From the NCBI GenBank assembly GCA_015520485.1, contig WAPX01000014.1, forward strand, positions 1 to 34,199: 34,199 nt of DNA, given 5' to 3'. This document shows positions 16,799 to 24,887 of the stretch, one piece after another. The stretch comes from Archaeoglobaceae archaeon. Its GTDB lineage: Archaea; Halobacteriota; Archaeoglobi; Archaeoglobales; Archaeoglobaceae. Position 1 is the first letter of the stretch; the number at the start of each line of letters is the position of its first letter. Below the pieces are notes generated by a model. It did not search any database, was not told where the DNA came from, and saw nothing but the letters and a program-made list of their open reading frames with translations. A program made the position numbers and the translations under genes.

Positions 16799-17827
16799 TC
16801 AGTAGATGTAGGCATCGACCACCACGTGTATTACGCCGGGAGAGTAATTTTTAACCTTTTTTACGCACTCTATTCTTGCATTTTTTCCTGCAGCTCTGGC
16901 TGCTGAGATAACTCTCCTTACAGGCCTCTCCAGAACGGCTTCGGGTACGGACTCGTGGTAGTGAATCCACCCCCTTCCCTTCAGAGCCCTTATTGCCACT
17001 GGTAAAAACTCGTGGCAGTTTATATGCCCCATCACAACTCTGTCAGCAACTTTTTCCGGAGTTACGAACATCGAATCTCCGAGCACCGGAATTACTCTAT
17101 CCTCAACTTCGTTCAACCTTATGTTTTCAATCAGGTAATGATAGGAGTCCGGATTGATTTCTATGGCGTAAACCTTTGCTTTTTTTGCCATTGGGATCGT
17201 GAAGTACCCTATCCCGGCAAACATGTCAACGACCACTTCGTTTCCAACAATTGTTCCCATTCTCATCCTCTCAGCCTGATTTCCGGGGCTGAACATGACC
17301 TTCGACACGTCGAACCTGTACAGACATCCCCATTCTCTGTGGATTGTCTCTCCATCTCTCCCGGCAATAAGCTCGACGTCCGGTTTTCTGAGCATGCCCC
17401 TCTTACCCCTGTCCCACCACACCGATTTGCAGTGGGGGTTTATTTCGAGCAGAGTCTCTCCTATCAGGCGGGCGTAATCTCTGAGCTCTTCCGGCATTTT
17501 AACGAGTATGACGTTTCCGATTACCTTGTAAGCTGAGGGTATGAGTTTTTCCAGTTTTTTCATTTCACTTTCTGGAAGTTTCCGTTTCAAAGCCTCTTTC
17601 AGGTTTCTGGCTCTTGCGTAAACGGGTTTTTGCTGTTCTACGATTTCGAACTCAAATTCGGCCATCTCCTTTAGAGGTTTCAGAGATACCAGATCGCATT
17701 CTACGACTGGTATTTCCACCTGATCGCCCCTGGAAACGATCAATCTTTTTCTGTCCCTTAAATTCAGTATTTCCGCCAGTTCCACCGCTTTTCCAGCATC
17801 TTTTTTATTCACCCTGAGTGCTTTCAC
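16799..17827 (-). CDS. taw2: Taw2-like tRNA wybutosine aminocarboxypropyltransferase (Trm5/TYW2 family)
   Basis: This is a 342-residue class I SAM-binding protein of the archaeal Trm5/TYW2 group, acting on G37 of tRNA-Phe. The SAM motif VDMFAGIGYFTIPMA and the following YAIEINPDSYHYLIENI are typical of both enzymes. The distinguishing block reads VVMGHINCHEFLPVAI followed by GWIHYHES. In Trm5 methyltransferases this block normally carries an N-x-P element; its absence and the HYHE segment favour Taw2, which adds the 3-amino-3-carboxypropyl group to the wyosine precursor. The N-terminal 100 residues carry the family D1-like domain. The start is GTG, with a TATA-like element about 26 bases upstream, so a leaderless transcript is likely. 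A Trm5 role cannot be ruled out. Confidence 0.8.
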   Translation of the reverse strand: MKALRVNKKDAGKAVELAEILNLRDRKRLIVSRGDQVEIPVVECDLVSLKPLKEMAEFEFEIVEQQKPVYARARNLKEALKRKLPESEMKKLEKLIPSAYKVIGNVILVKMPEELRDYARLIGETLLEINPHCKSVWWDRGKRGMLRKPDVELIAGRDGETIHREWGCLYRFDVSKVMFSPGNQAERMRMGTIVGNEVVVDMFAGIGYFTIPMAKKAKVYAIEINPDSYHYLIENIRLNEVEDRVIPVLGDSMFVTPEKVADRVVMGHINCHEFLPVAIRALKGRGWIHYHESVPEAVLERPVRRVISAARAAGKNARIECVKKVKNYSPGVIHVVVDAYIY

Positions 17828-17847
17828 GTCAGAAAATTAGAGCAAGC

Positions 17848-17857
17848 GTTAAATAAG
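17848..17857. promoter_or_regulatory. Shared TATA-like element between taw2 and nifU-like genes
   Basis: GTTAAATAAG lies between the divergent starts. Its centre is about 24 bases from the plus-strand ATG (17877) and 26 from the minus-strand GTG (17827). No other good TATA element is present in the 49-base gap, so the same element may serve both directions, giving leaderless transcripts both ways. Confidence 0.45.
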
Positions 17858-17876
17858 TGTAAGCCAAGCAGCGAGT

Positions 17877-18137
17877 ATGGAAGAGGGTAGTGGAGACAAA
17901 AACTCATCTCTGAGAGAAAAAGTTGAAAGAGTTATTGACGAAGAAATAAGGCCTGTGCTCGTTCAGGACGGTGGAAACATTGCGGTTATCGACGTTGACG
18001 AGGAGAAAGGTATCGTGCTCGTTCAGCTTCTCGGAGCGTGTCACGGCTGTCCGATGTCCCAGTTCACTCTTGGCATGTTCGTGGAGCAGAGGTTAAAGCA
18101 GAAGGTGCCTGAGGTAAAGAGAGTGATTCCGGTTTAA
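17877..18137 (+). CDS. NifU C-terminal-domain iron-sulfur scaffold protein
   Basis: This is an 86-residue protein made only of the NifU/Nfu C-terminal domain. It holds or carries a labile [4Fe-4S] cluster bridged between monomers for delivery to target enzymes. The family blocks PVLVQDGGNIAVIDVDEE and LLGACHGCPMSQFTL are present, with the cluster cysteines in CHGC. The acidic N terminus (about 12 residues) is short. It begins at an ATG 24 bases after a TATA element. The iron-sulfur demand in this organism is shown locally by AOR. The next gene, only 29 bases downstream, encodes a cysteine-rich unknown that may be co-transcribed. Confidence 0.92.
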   Translation: MEEGSGDKNSSLREKVERVIDEEIRPVLVQDGGNIAVIDVDEEKGIVLVQLLGACHGCPMSQFTLGMFVEQRLKQKVPEVKRVIPV

Positions 18138-18166
18138 AACTCTGTAAAGCTGTTCAGGGGGTAGTC

Positions 18167-18613
18167 ATGGAGTCTTTTGAGAAACCCAAAGACGGAGATG
18201 TCATCATCATAGAACCTCTGAACAGCATAGTGTTTGATGGAAAAACGATATCCGGTAAGAGAGTTAGCTGCAAGCTCTTCGGTGGATTCTGCGACTGTGG
18301 CGGAGTAATGTACCAGAAAGCCCAGTTCAAAAACGGAAAGTACGGAATACTCGTATCAGAGTGCGAGAAATGCTGGAAAAATAAAGCTCTTGTTTTCTCA
18401 GGTGATGGAAAGGTTAAGTCAAAACTCGACGTCAGGGTTGTCGATAGAAGCACGATATCCGATTTCATCAGGTCTGTTTTGAGTCCCTCTGAATTTCAGG
18501 CGCTGCTATCAAAAGCTTCTGGCGAGACCTACAGCTACACGACCTTCAGCAGAGCAAAGAAAAAACTCGAGAACATGGGGATAGACGTCGATAAAATTCT
18601 GGGTCTTTTTTAG
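18167..18613 (+). CDS. Unknown small protein with a C-x-C ... C-x-x-C zinc-ribbon-like pattern
   Basis: This is a 148-residue protein I do not recognise. Cysteines are arranged as C42-x-C44 (FCDCGG) and C66-x-x-C69 (CEKCW), a spacing that suggests a zinc ribbon or a metal or iron-sulfur site. The N-terminal part is beta-rich (DVIIIEPLNSIVFDGKTI). The C-terminal half (about 95-148) has two predicted helices with basic residues, ending KKKLENMGIDVDKILGLF, that could be a winged-helix-like or small helical domain. AGGGGGT precedes the ATG. It follows the NifU-like gene by 29 bases, so it may belong to the same transcript. An iron-sulfur or RNA-binding role would be speculation. Confidence 0.65.
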   Translation: MESFEKPKDGDVIIIEPLNSIVFDGKTISGKRVSCKLFGGFCDCGGVMYQKAQFKNGKYGILVSECEKCWKNKALVFSGDGKVKSKLDVRVVDRSTISDFIRSVLSPSEFQALLSKASGETYSYTTFSRAKKKLENMGIDVDKILGLF

Positions 18614-18655
18614 CTCGATTTGGAGGGATTGAAGATTTAATTCGAATTTAAGTTT

Positions 18656-18671
18656 CAATAAATAAAAAAAT
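18656..18671 (-). terminator. Oligo-T terminator between convergent genes
   Basis: On the minus strand the sequence reads ATTTTTTTATTTATTG just after the end of the MBL hydrolase gene. This T tract should terminate minus-strand transcription in the gap between the two convergent genes. Confidence 0.5.
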
Positions 18672-18681
18672 CTGTAAAAGA

Positions 18682-19251
18682 TCAAATTTTAATAACCTCA
18701 CCCGGTTTAACTACTTTTGCTTCTACACCCTCCTTCAAAAGTAATTCTACAAGTTTTTCCGCGTTTTCCCTCTTGTTCTCTTTCTCGTAGTCGTAATGGA
18801 ATGGAACGACGAGTTCTGGCTCAAGTTTCTTCAACTCCTCAACGTACTGGTCGAAGAAGTCTGGAAAACAGGCAGTAAAAGCCAATTTAACACCCTCTGC
18901 TTTCGGGAATTTTGCCGAGTCTCCGGGGTGCAAAACTCCCCCGTAAAAGTAGCTGACAGATTCTTTGGCCTTCCAGCACCAGCTCTCCAGCACTTTTATT
19001 CCATCCACCTCGTCTCCGGGTTTCACGGCTTTTCCACTTATTCCAAATTCATCCAGAGTTGCTCTGGGTGCGATGAGCATATCGTATTCGATTCTCTTCA
19101 GCTTCTCCACGTCTATGTGATCCGTGTGCTCGTGAGTTACGCAGACGATTCTGTACTTTTCTTTTGGATTCACCGTATAATTTGGATCTATGAGTAAATC
19201 GAAATCTCCAGAGATTTCCACACACGAGTTACCGAGCCATCTGACTTCCAT
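18682..19251 (-). CDS. MBL-fold metallo-hydrolase (UPF0173-like)
   Basis: This is a 189-residue metallo-beta-lactamase-fold protein, the small kind found widely in archaea. The metal motif THEHTDHID gives H40, H42, D44 and H45; a further histidine and aspartate are in LHPGDSAKF near 112-116, and a last histidine in VPFHYDYE near 154. All ligands for a two-metal site are present, so it should be an active hydrolase. The substrate is unknown; related proteins include lactonases, glyoxalases and RNases, and the short compact form resembles UPF0173. It is read from the minus strand 31 bases after a methyltransferase, probably in one transcript. Confidence 0.88.
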   Translation of the reverse strand: MEVRWLGNSCVEISGDFDLLIDPNYTVNPKEKYRIVCVTHEHTDHIDVEKLKRIEYDMLIAPRATLDEFGISGKAVKPGDEVDGIKVLESWCWKAKESVSYFYGGVLHPGDSAKFPKAEGVKLAFTACFPDFFDQYVEELKKLEPELVVPFHYDYEKENKRENAEKLVELLLKEGVEAKVVKPGEVIKI

Positions 19252-19282
19252 GTAATACAGTAACTACTCTCAGGATAAAAAT

Positions 19283-19852
19283 TCAGTGGTTTTCGTCGAT
19301 TTTTCCGATAACGAGAGCGACGTCTCTGCCGTACCTGAGGTCGATAAAATCAACTTTTTCTACGGTGAAGCCGGCTTTTTTCAGCAGTTCTGAAATTTCT
19401 TCAACGCTGTAAAATCTGGCGTTTCTGTAGAAAGGGCTGTTCTTCTTCCGGTACTCTTCGGCAAGTCTCCCTTCCGGAACGAAGCAAGCGATAACTTTAC
19501 CACCCGGTTTGAGAACTCTGCCAGCTTCCCTCAACGCTTCAAGCGGATTCTCCACAAAGCAGATTGTAAAGGCAAAAAGGACGAAGTCGAAAACCCTTTT
19601 GAAGGGCAAACTTAAAGCATCGGCTAAAATAACCTCAACTCCACGCTTTTTCGCGAGTTTCAGCATGTTTGAGGACACGTCAACCCCAGCTACGACACCA
19701 TCCAGATTTTTCGCAAACCTTCCGGTGCCTACTCCCACTTCCAAGCCCGTGCCTTCGGGCAGGTTTCTCTTTATGAGTTCGAGCTCCTTTAAAAAAGCCT
19801 CTCTATGCTTATCGTACCAAGCATCGTATTCCATCCACCTTTCATCAAACAC
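19283..19852 (-). CDS. Class I SAM-dependent methyltransferase, substrate unknown
   Basis: This is a 189-residue UbiE/Methyltransf_11-type methyltransferase. Motif I reads LEVGVGTGRFAKNL near residues 38-51, then GVDVSSNMLKLA, then ADALSLPF, and motif IV-like FVLFAFTICFVENPLEAL, followed by RVLKPGGKV. The N-terminal stretch MFDERWMEYDAWYDKHRE is the usual start of this class, which supports the GTG at 19852 over the internal ATG at 19831. A TATA-like TTTTAAA is at about 19864-19871. The substrate cannot be inferred. It lies upstream of the MBL hydrolase gene on the same strand. Confidence 0.85.
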   Translation of the reverse strand: MFDERWMEYDAWYDKHREAFLKELELIKRNLPEGTGLEVGVGTGRFAKNLDGVVAGVDVSSNMLKLAKKRGVEVILADALSLPFKRVFDFVLFAFTICFVENPLEALREAGRVLKPGGKVIACFVPEGRLAEEYRKKNSPFYRNARFYSVEEISELLKKAGFTVEKVDFIDLRYGRDVALVIGKIDENH

Positions 19853-19995
19853 GTTAGCGGACGTTTAAAATCCCCCGTATTCTGTACGCGTTCTTTCTGA
19901 CTGTCAATCATTTCAAACTTCCTGCTGAGTTTAACAATTTAATGACATTTAACAGTTTCAGCGACGTAAAGGAAAAATTATAATGTCAACAAACA

Positions 19996-21402
19996 TTACT
20001 CCGGTACATCAAGTCCGATCGTGTTTCTGTACCTCATTCCAGGGAAGCTTATCTTTAATACTGCGCTGTAAGCCTTTGTTCTCGCCTCCTCGCAGTTTGA
20101 ACCCCTTCCAACAACTGTTAGAACTCTTCCTCCCGTTGTGCAGTAGTGTGAGTTACACGTGGCAATACCGTTGGCGTAAACAACTGCGCTTTCCATCGCT
20201 TTTTCAATACCATCTATCGGCTGATTTGTGTAGTGGTCTCCCGGATAACCGGGCTTAAATCCTTCCCTCCCCTTTAAAGCGCCGCTCACGGCACAAACAG
20301 CAACGCAGCAATCCCTGCTGAACACAATTTCAGAATTATCAAGCTCCCCGTTTATTACTGCAAGGGACAGCTCGTAAATGTCGCTTTCGAGTCTTGGCAG
20401 TTTCGCTTCAGCTCCGGGATCGCACTCTCTAACGTTGACCTCGAGGACTCTGGGTATCAGTTCGTCCCCCTCTCTGACGAGCATTATGACGGGATAAAGA
20501 ATTCCCCTGAAGTCGTAGTTCCTGATTATCGGATTCACCACAGTATCCATTATCTTCTCCTCTACTTCCTCGCTGACAGCGGGATGAGGACTCACAGCAC
20601 CCATTCCACCCGTGTTTGGATTTATCAGCTTGCCCTTCTCAAAAAACTCTTTTGCCTGCTCGAGCGTTATGAACTTCTTCCTGACGCCAATGTAGAAATT
20701 CCTCATACCTTCCACGTCGTCGGGATCGAAAGCCCTCTTGTAGTCTTTTGCGTGGCTGAAAGACTTTGCCGTTTTTCCATCCGTTATTGCGGTAAAAGCG
20801 ACCTCTATCCCGTAAAGCCTCTCCTCGACAACCACTCTGTTACCGGCATCTCCAAATTTTCTGTCGATCATTATTTCGTCAACTGCTGTAAGGGCTTCTT
20901 CCAGACAGTCACAGACGTAAACACCCTTTCCAGCAGCCAGCCCGTCTGCCTTTACAACTACCTTTTTCCCTCTTTCGAACTGCTCTCTTATGTACTCCTT
21001 TGCTTCTTCGGGGTCGTCGAAGTTTCTGTAATCGGGAACGGGCACACCTATTTTTGACAGAAAATCCTTCGCCCAGCACTTGCTCGCCTCTATCAGCGTT
21101 TGACTTTTTTTCGGACCAAAACACGGAATGCCTTCCTCCTCGAGTCTGTCAGCTATCCCGAGACTGAGGGGCTCTTCCGGACCAACGAAAACGAGGTCAA
21201 CGTCGAGCTTTTTTGCCGCTCTTACCACCCCTTCTAAATCTCTTATTGATTTTGCCTCGTTCAGCTGTTTGCACTTTGGAAAGAAGTTGCTTCCAGCGTT
21301 TCCGGGAGTTACGTACACCTCGTCAACTTTCTCGCTTCTCGAAAAAGCGTGTGCTATTGCGTTTCCCCTGCCTCCAGCATCCACTACGAGAACCCTGACC
21401 AT
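19996..21402 (-). CDS. purD: Phosphoribosylamine-glycine ligase PurD (GARS)
   Basis: PurD joins glycine to 5-phosphoribosylamine with ATP, the second step of purine synthesis, and is an ATP-grasp enzyme. Motifs: N-terminal DAGGRGNAIAHAF (about 8-20), the ATP-binding stretch VVKADGLAAGKGVYVC (near 148-163), the glycine-rich NTGGMGAVSPHPAVS, and EVNVRECDPGAEAKLP near the catalytic metal site. The ending HYCTTGGRVLTVVGRG is a standard C-terminal signature. The length of 468 residues is somewhat longer than bacterial PurD (about 430), as in other Archaeoglobales-like proteins. A TATA-like element (21421-21432, minus) is about 24 bases upstream of the ATG. No other purine gene is adjacent. Confidence 0.95.
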   Translation of the reverse strand: MVRVLVVDAGGRGNAIAHAFSRSEKVDEVYVTPGNAGSNFFPKCKQLNEAKSIRDLEGVVRAAKKLDVDLVFVGPEEPLSLGIADRLEEEGIPCFGPKKSQTLIEASKCWAKDFLSKIGVPVPDYRNFDDPEEAKEYIREQFERGKKVVVKADGLAAGKGVYVCDCLEEALTAVDEIMIDRKFGDAGNRVVVEERLYGIEVAFTAITDGKTAKSFSHAKDYKRAFDPDDVEGMRNFYIGVRKKFITLEQAKEFFEKGKLINPNTGGMGAVSPHPAVSEEVEEKIMDTVVNPIIRNYDFRGILYPVIMLVREGDELIPRVLEVNVRECDPGAEAKLPRLESDIYELSLAVINGELDNSEIVFSRDCCVAVCAVSGALKGREGFKPGYPGDHYTNQPIDGIEKAMESAVVYANGIATCNSHYCTTGGRVLTVVGRGSNCEEARTKAYSAVLKISFPGMRYRNTIGLDVPE

Positions 21403-21497
21403 GCAGGTACTGCAATTTTGAAAGTAATAGCGTTTTGGTTTTGCTCATGTCGAATTCGCAAATAACGGGATTTACGGGAACACATTCGTAATTTTAT

Positions 21498-21526
21498 TAA
21501 ACAATTAAACAAATAAAAAACAAGTA
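21498..21526 (-). terminator. Oligo-T terminator after cdc48
   Basis: The minus strand reads GTTTTTTATTTGTTTAATTG and on to further T-rich sequence directly after the cdc48 stop codon. This is a likely archaeal T-tract terminator separating cdc48 from purD. Confidence 0.5.
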
Positions 21527-21542
21527 ATACACAAACGAACAA

Positions 21543-23966
21543 TTATCCGTAACCAACAATGCCCTTTGCCGTAACTTTTGCTCTCTCCTGCTTGGACTTC
21601 TCCTCGAACCTTTCGTAGAACGACATCATCGACTCAGTTATGCTTGGCTTGACCTTCTTTAATGCCTCGATGAAGTGTCTCCTTTCAACGTATTCTGCGT
21701 CCAGGTTCTCTCTCATCGCGAGCATGACTGCTTCTCTGCAAATCGCTTCTATGTCAGCTCCAACGTATCCTTCAGTGAGCTCGGCGAGCTCCATCAGGTC
21801 AACTCCTCTGAGTGGCATGTTGCGCGTGTGTATTCTGAATATCGCAAGCCTGCTCTTCTTGTCTGGAGGAGTGACATAAACGAGTCTGTCAAATCTACCG
21901 GGTCTCAGCAGAGCTGGATCCAGCATGTCAGGTCTGTTCGTGGCCCCTATTACTATAACCCCTTCGAGGTCTTCAAGCCCATCCATTTCTGTCAGAAGCT
22001 GGTTCACGACTCTTTCCACAGCTCTCGTTCCCTCGTCAACACCTCTTATTGGTGCTATTGCATCTATTTCGTCAAAGAATATGATGCACGGAGCCACCTG
22101 TCTCGCCTTGCGAAATATCTTTCTAACGGCTTTTTCGCTCTCTCCGAGCCACTTGCTGAGAAGCTCGCTCCCCTTCACGCTTATGAAGTTTGCGTTGCTC
22201 TCGTTCGCAACAGCCTTGGCTATCAGCGTTTTACCAGTTCCCGGAGGTCCGTAGAGAAGAACCCCTTTTGGAGGTCTTATCCCGAACCTCTTGAACTTTT
22301 CCGGATAGCGAAGCGGCCACTCCACGGCCTCTATAACTTCCTTCTTAACGTCTTCAAGCCCTCCAACGTCATCCCAGCTGACTTTTGGAATTTCAACCAG
22401 CACTTCCCTCATTGCCGAGGGTTCAATTCCCTTCATTGCCTCCTTAAAGTCGTTCATAGTAACTCTTATCGATTCGAGCAGATCTGCAGGCAGTTCCTCG
22501 CTGTTCAGGTCTATGCGCGGTAAGTACCTCCTCAGAGCCACCATTGCGGCTTCCTTGCACAGAGCCTCTATGTCCGCTCCAACGAATCCGTGAGTCTGAT
22601 CAGCTATCGTCTGAAGCATAACTTTTATTATGTTTCTGTCCAGCTCTCCTCTCATTTCCTCCGGTATCAGCTTGTCTATACAGGCTTTGATTTCCTTTTC
22701 ATCGTCGGTGTCCTCAACTTCCTCGATAGCGAGTAAGACTTTCTCGGAATCCTCGTCGTTCTCTTCCAAGGACTTCTTCAGGTTGTACAGCGCTGGCAGG
22801 ACAAATTCTCTTTTGTACTCCGGCTCGAGAGGCATGTTCCTCGTGTGAATCTGAAGGATTTCGAATCTGCCCTCTCTATCGGGCACACCTATCTCTATCT
22901 CTCTGTCAAACCTTCCCGGCCTTCTGAGAGCTGGATCCACCGCATCTATTCTGTTCGTAGCTCCAATGACTATAACCTGGCCTCTTTCTTCCAGCCCGTC
23001 CATCAGGGTTAGAAGCTGAGCAACCACCCTTCTCTCAACCTCTCCCGTTACGTCCTCTCTTCTCGGCGCTATCGAGTCGATTTCGTCTATAAAAATGATT
23101 GAAGGACTGTTGTCCTTCGCCTCCTCGAATATCTCTCTGAGCCTCTGCTCGCTCTCCCCGTAGAACTTGCTCATTATTTCCGGACCGTTTATCGTGTAGT
23201 AGCTCGCACCTATTTCGTTCGCAACAGCCTTGGCTATCAGCGTTTTACCAGTTCCCGGAGGTCCGTGAAGTAAAACGCCCTTTGGCGGATCTATTCCGAG
23301 TCTCTGGAACAGTTCAGGATAGCGTAGTGGAAGCTCTATAATTTCTCTTACCTTCTGCAGCTCAGCTTTCAATCCACCTATGTCTTCGTACGTAACTCCT
23401 CCTCTGCCAAGCCTCTCAAAGCCCTTTGCTGGTCTGTCCCTGTATATCACTCTTGTGGTTTCGTCAATTATGACCACGCCTTTTGGCTCCGTTTTTACGG
23501 CCACGAAGAGTAAGGCCTGATTCTGACCGTACTTCCCGAATCCCGCAAGAGCTGGAGCACCGATTATGGGAATTAAATCTCCTTCTATAACAGGCCTCTT
23601 TAAGAGCTGGTGTTTCAGGTAATCTCCAACGTCCATTCCGTAAACTCTGAAGTCCATCTTTTTGAGGGGGGCAATTATCACAACTTTTGCAGGCTGATAA
23701 TTTGCCTTTCTGACTTTAATCGTGTCTCCAACGCTGACTCCCGCATTTTCCCTTATAAATCGATCAATTCTTATTATGTCCCTCCCCCAGTCTCTTTTTG
23801 GAGCTCTCCAGACCTTTGCAACTGTTTTTCTCTTACCTTCAATTTCTATTATGTCTCCGGGTGAAATTTGAAGTCTGATCATTGCATCCGGATCTAAACG
23901 AGCGATACCTCTACCAGAATCGCTCGGATAAGCCTGATTTACTTTGAGTGTTAGTTCAGGTGCCAT
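21543..23966 (-). CDS. cdc48: CDC48/VAT-type AAA ATPase with an extra segment in D1
   Basis: This is the archaeal homologue of p97/Cdc48, a hexameric unfoldase that feeds proteins to the proteasome or remodels complexes. Residues 1-180 form the N domain (double-psi barrel plus C part). D1 has Walker A GPPGTGKT at 235-242 and Walker B FIDEID at 292-297; D2 has Walker A at 573-580 and Walker B FFDEID at 630-635. Both [23 protein letters not shown] sensor regions are intact. The protein is 807 residues, longer than the usual 730-760, because of about 69 extra residues, many acidic, in the D1 lid (about 384-452). D1 and D2 share a 52-base perfect repeat at their Walker A loops. A strong TATA box (23988-23999) is about 27 bases before the ATG. 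Confidence 0.96.
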   Translation of the reverse strand: MAPELTLKVNQAYPSDSGRGIARLDPDAMIRLQISPGDIIEIEGKRKTVAKVWRAPKRDWGRDIIRIDRFIRENAGVSVGDTIKVRKANYQPAKVVIIAPLKKMDFRVYGMDVGDYLKHQLLKRPVIEGDLIPIIGAPALAGFGKYGQNQALLFVAVKTEPKGVVIIDETTRVIYRDRPAKGFERLGRGGVTYEDIGGLKAELQKVREIIELPLRYPELFQRLGIDPPKGVLLHGPPGTGKTLIAKAVANEIGASYYTINGPEIMSKFYGESEQRLREIFEEAKDNSPSIIFIDEIDSIAPRREDVTGEVERRVVAQLLTLMDGLEERGQVIVIGATNRIDAVDPALRRPGRFDREIEIGVPDREGRFEILQIHTRNMPLEPEYKREFVLPALYNLKKSLEENDEDSEKVLLAIEEVEDTDDEKEIKACIDKLIPEEMRGELDRNIIKVMLQTIADQTHGFVGADIEALCKEAAMVALRRYLPRIDLNSEELPADLLESIRVTMNDFKEAMKGIEPSAMREVLVEIPKVSWDDVGGLEDVKKEVIEAVEWPLRYPEKFKRFGIRPPKGVLLYGPPGTGKTLIAKAVANESNANFISVKGSELLSKWLGESEKAVRKIFRKARQVAPCIIFFDEIDAIAPIRGVDEGTRAVERVVNQLLTEMDGLEDLEGVIVIGATNRPDMLDPALLRPGRFDRLVYVTPPDKKSRLAIFRIHTRNMPLRGVDLMELAELTEGYVGADIEAICREAVMLAMRENLDAEYVERRHFIEALKKVKPSITESMMSFYERFEEKSKQERAKVTAKGIVGYG
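22201..22252 (-). repeat. 52-base perfect repeat, D2 copy
   Basis: This stretch in D2 of cdc48 is identical base by base to 23215-23266 in D1. It encodes the Walker A loop and the first helix ([17 protein letters not shown]). Silent positions are identical as well, although the flanking codons differ, which suggests recent copying between the two domains. Confidence 0.9.
22611..22817 (-). other. Extra acidic segment in the D1 lid of CDC48
   Basis: These bases encode about residues 384-452 of CDC48, between HTRNMPL and [11 protein letters not shown]. In typical CDC48 proteins these two parts are joined by about 12 residues. The segment is rich in Glu and Asp (for example [10 protein letters not shown] and [10 protein letters not shown]) and looks helical. 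Confidence 0.75.
23215..23266 (-). repeat. 52-base perfect repeat, D1 copy
   Basis: This is the D1 partner of the repeat at 22201-22252. Both copies end at the same codons of the Walker A loop. Confidence 0.9.
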
Positions 23967-23987
23967 GAATATGATTAATATAAGAAC

Positions 23988-23999
23988 ATATATAAATAC
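23988..23999 (-). promoter_or_regulatory. TATA box of cdc48
   Basis: The minus strand reads GTATTTATATATG over this stretch. Its centre lies about 27 bases before the ATG at 23966, so a short-leader or leaderless transcript is expected. Confidence 0.65.
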
Positions 24000-24099
24000 T
24001 TCCCTGAGCGGTGCTGCAAGCCAGTATTCGTTAAAAATTAAGAGATTGTGACCTGAACAGGTGAAATTAAATACTGAAAAGAGCTAAACTATTTATAAC

Positions 24100-24837
24100 T
24101 TACAATCTACCCAGCCACATCTTTATTATGCATTTGAACATGTACAGACTATCTTTTGCAATTTTAACTCTCGTCTCCTCCCCCTGCTTCCAGCGAACAG
24201 GTATTTCAACAACATCGTATCCCATTCTCTGAGCAAGAACGAGCACTTCTGTATCCCAGAACCAGTGGTTATCTTTCACGTTTGGAATTATCGAGAGTAT
24301 GACATCCCTTCTGAAGGCCTTGAAACCACACTGGTGGTCAGAGAGCTTGGATCCGAGAAGCAGCCTGACGAGAAAGTTGTACATCTTTGACGGTATGTCT
24401 CTCTTCAAAGGCCTCTCAGTAACGCTACCCTTTTTCAGCCTCGATCCAATGGCTATTCCGTGCTTCATGGCTTTATCCAGTAACTCCGGAAGGTGAGACA
24501 AATCAGTGGAGAGGTCAACATCCAGAAAGGCAATTACATCACCCTTTGCAAAAGAGAACGCTCTGTTGAGGGCTCCACCCCTGCCAAGCCTTTCATCGGA
24601 GTGCAGATGCAGTATTTTTTTACCGTCTGCGAGTCTCGCCGCAATTTTGTCAGTTCCATCAGTGGAACCATCTTCAGCTATTATTACTTCGTAGTCGTAT
24701 CCGGTCCTTTCCATCGTTTCAACAACGGCTTTTACAGCCCTCTCTATGTTTCTGGCTTCGTTGTAAGCCGGTAAAATCACTGACACTTTCGGCTTTTTTT
24801 GTCTTTCTGTTACATTTTTCGCTACCGTTTCTGCCAT
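24100..24837 (-). CDS. Family 2 glycosyltransferase (dolichol-phosphate sugar transferase-like)
   Basis: This is a 245-residue GT2 enzyme of the DPM1/AglD/AglJ type, which moves a hexose from a nucleotide sugar to a polyprenyl (dolichol) phosphate on the cytoplasmic face. The donor-binding motif is AEDGSTDGTD at 54-63, and the DXD-like metal site is LDVDLSTD at 105-112. Later blocks DHQCGFKAFRRD and DTEVLVLAQRMGYDVVEIPVRW match the family. There are no transmembrane helices of its own, unlike AglD, which has a fused membrane domain. The divergent neighbour encodes a flippase-like membrane protein of the sort fused to GT2 in AglD. A TATA-like element at 24860-24868 probably serves both. Confidence 0.88.
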   Translation of the reverse strand: MAETVAKNVTERQKKPKVSVILPAYNEARNIERAVKAVVETMERTGYDYEVIIAEDGSTDGTDKIAARLADGKKILHLHSDERLGRGGALNRAFSFAKGDVIAFLDVDLSTDLSHLPELLDKAMKHGIAIGSRLKKGSVTERPLKRDIPSKMYNFLVRLLLGSKLSDHQCGFKAFRRDVILSIIPNVKDNHWFWDTEVLVLAQRMGYDVVEIPVRWKQGEETRVKIAKDSLYMFKCIIKMWLGRL

Positions 24838-24859
24838 CAGGCTAAAAAGGCGAAAACTG

Positions 24860-24868
24860 TATTAAACT
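24860..24868. promoter_or_regulatory. Shared TATA-like element between GT2 and flippase-like genes
   Basis: TATTAAACT is the only good TATA element in the 50-base gap. Its centre is about 27 bases from the minus-strand start (24837) and 24 bases from the plus-strand start (24888). One element may therefore drive both genes, each leaderless. Confidence 0.45.
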
Positions 24869-24887
24869 GTTTTCAGTCGCAGCACTG

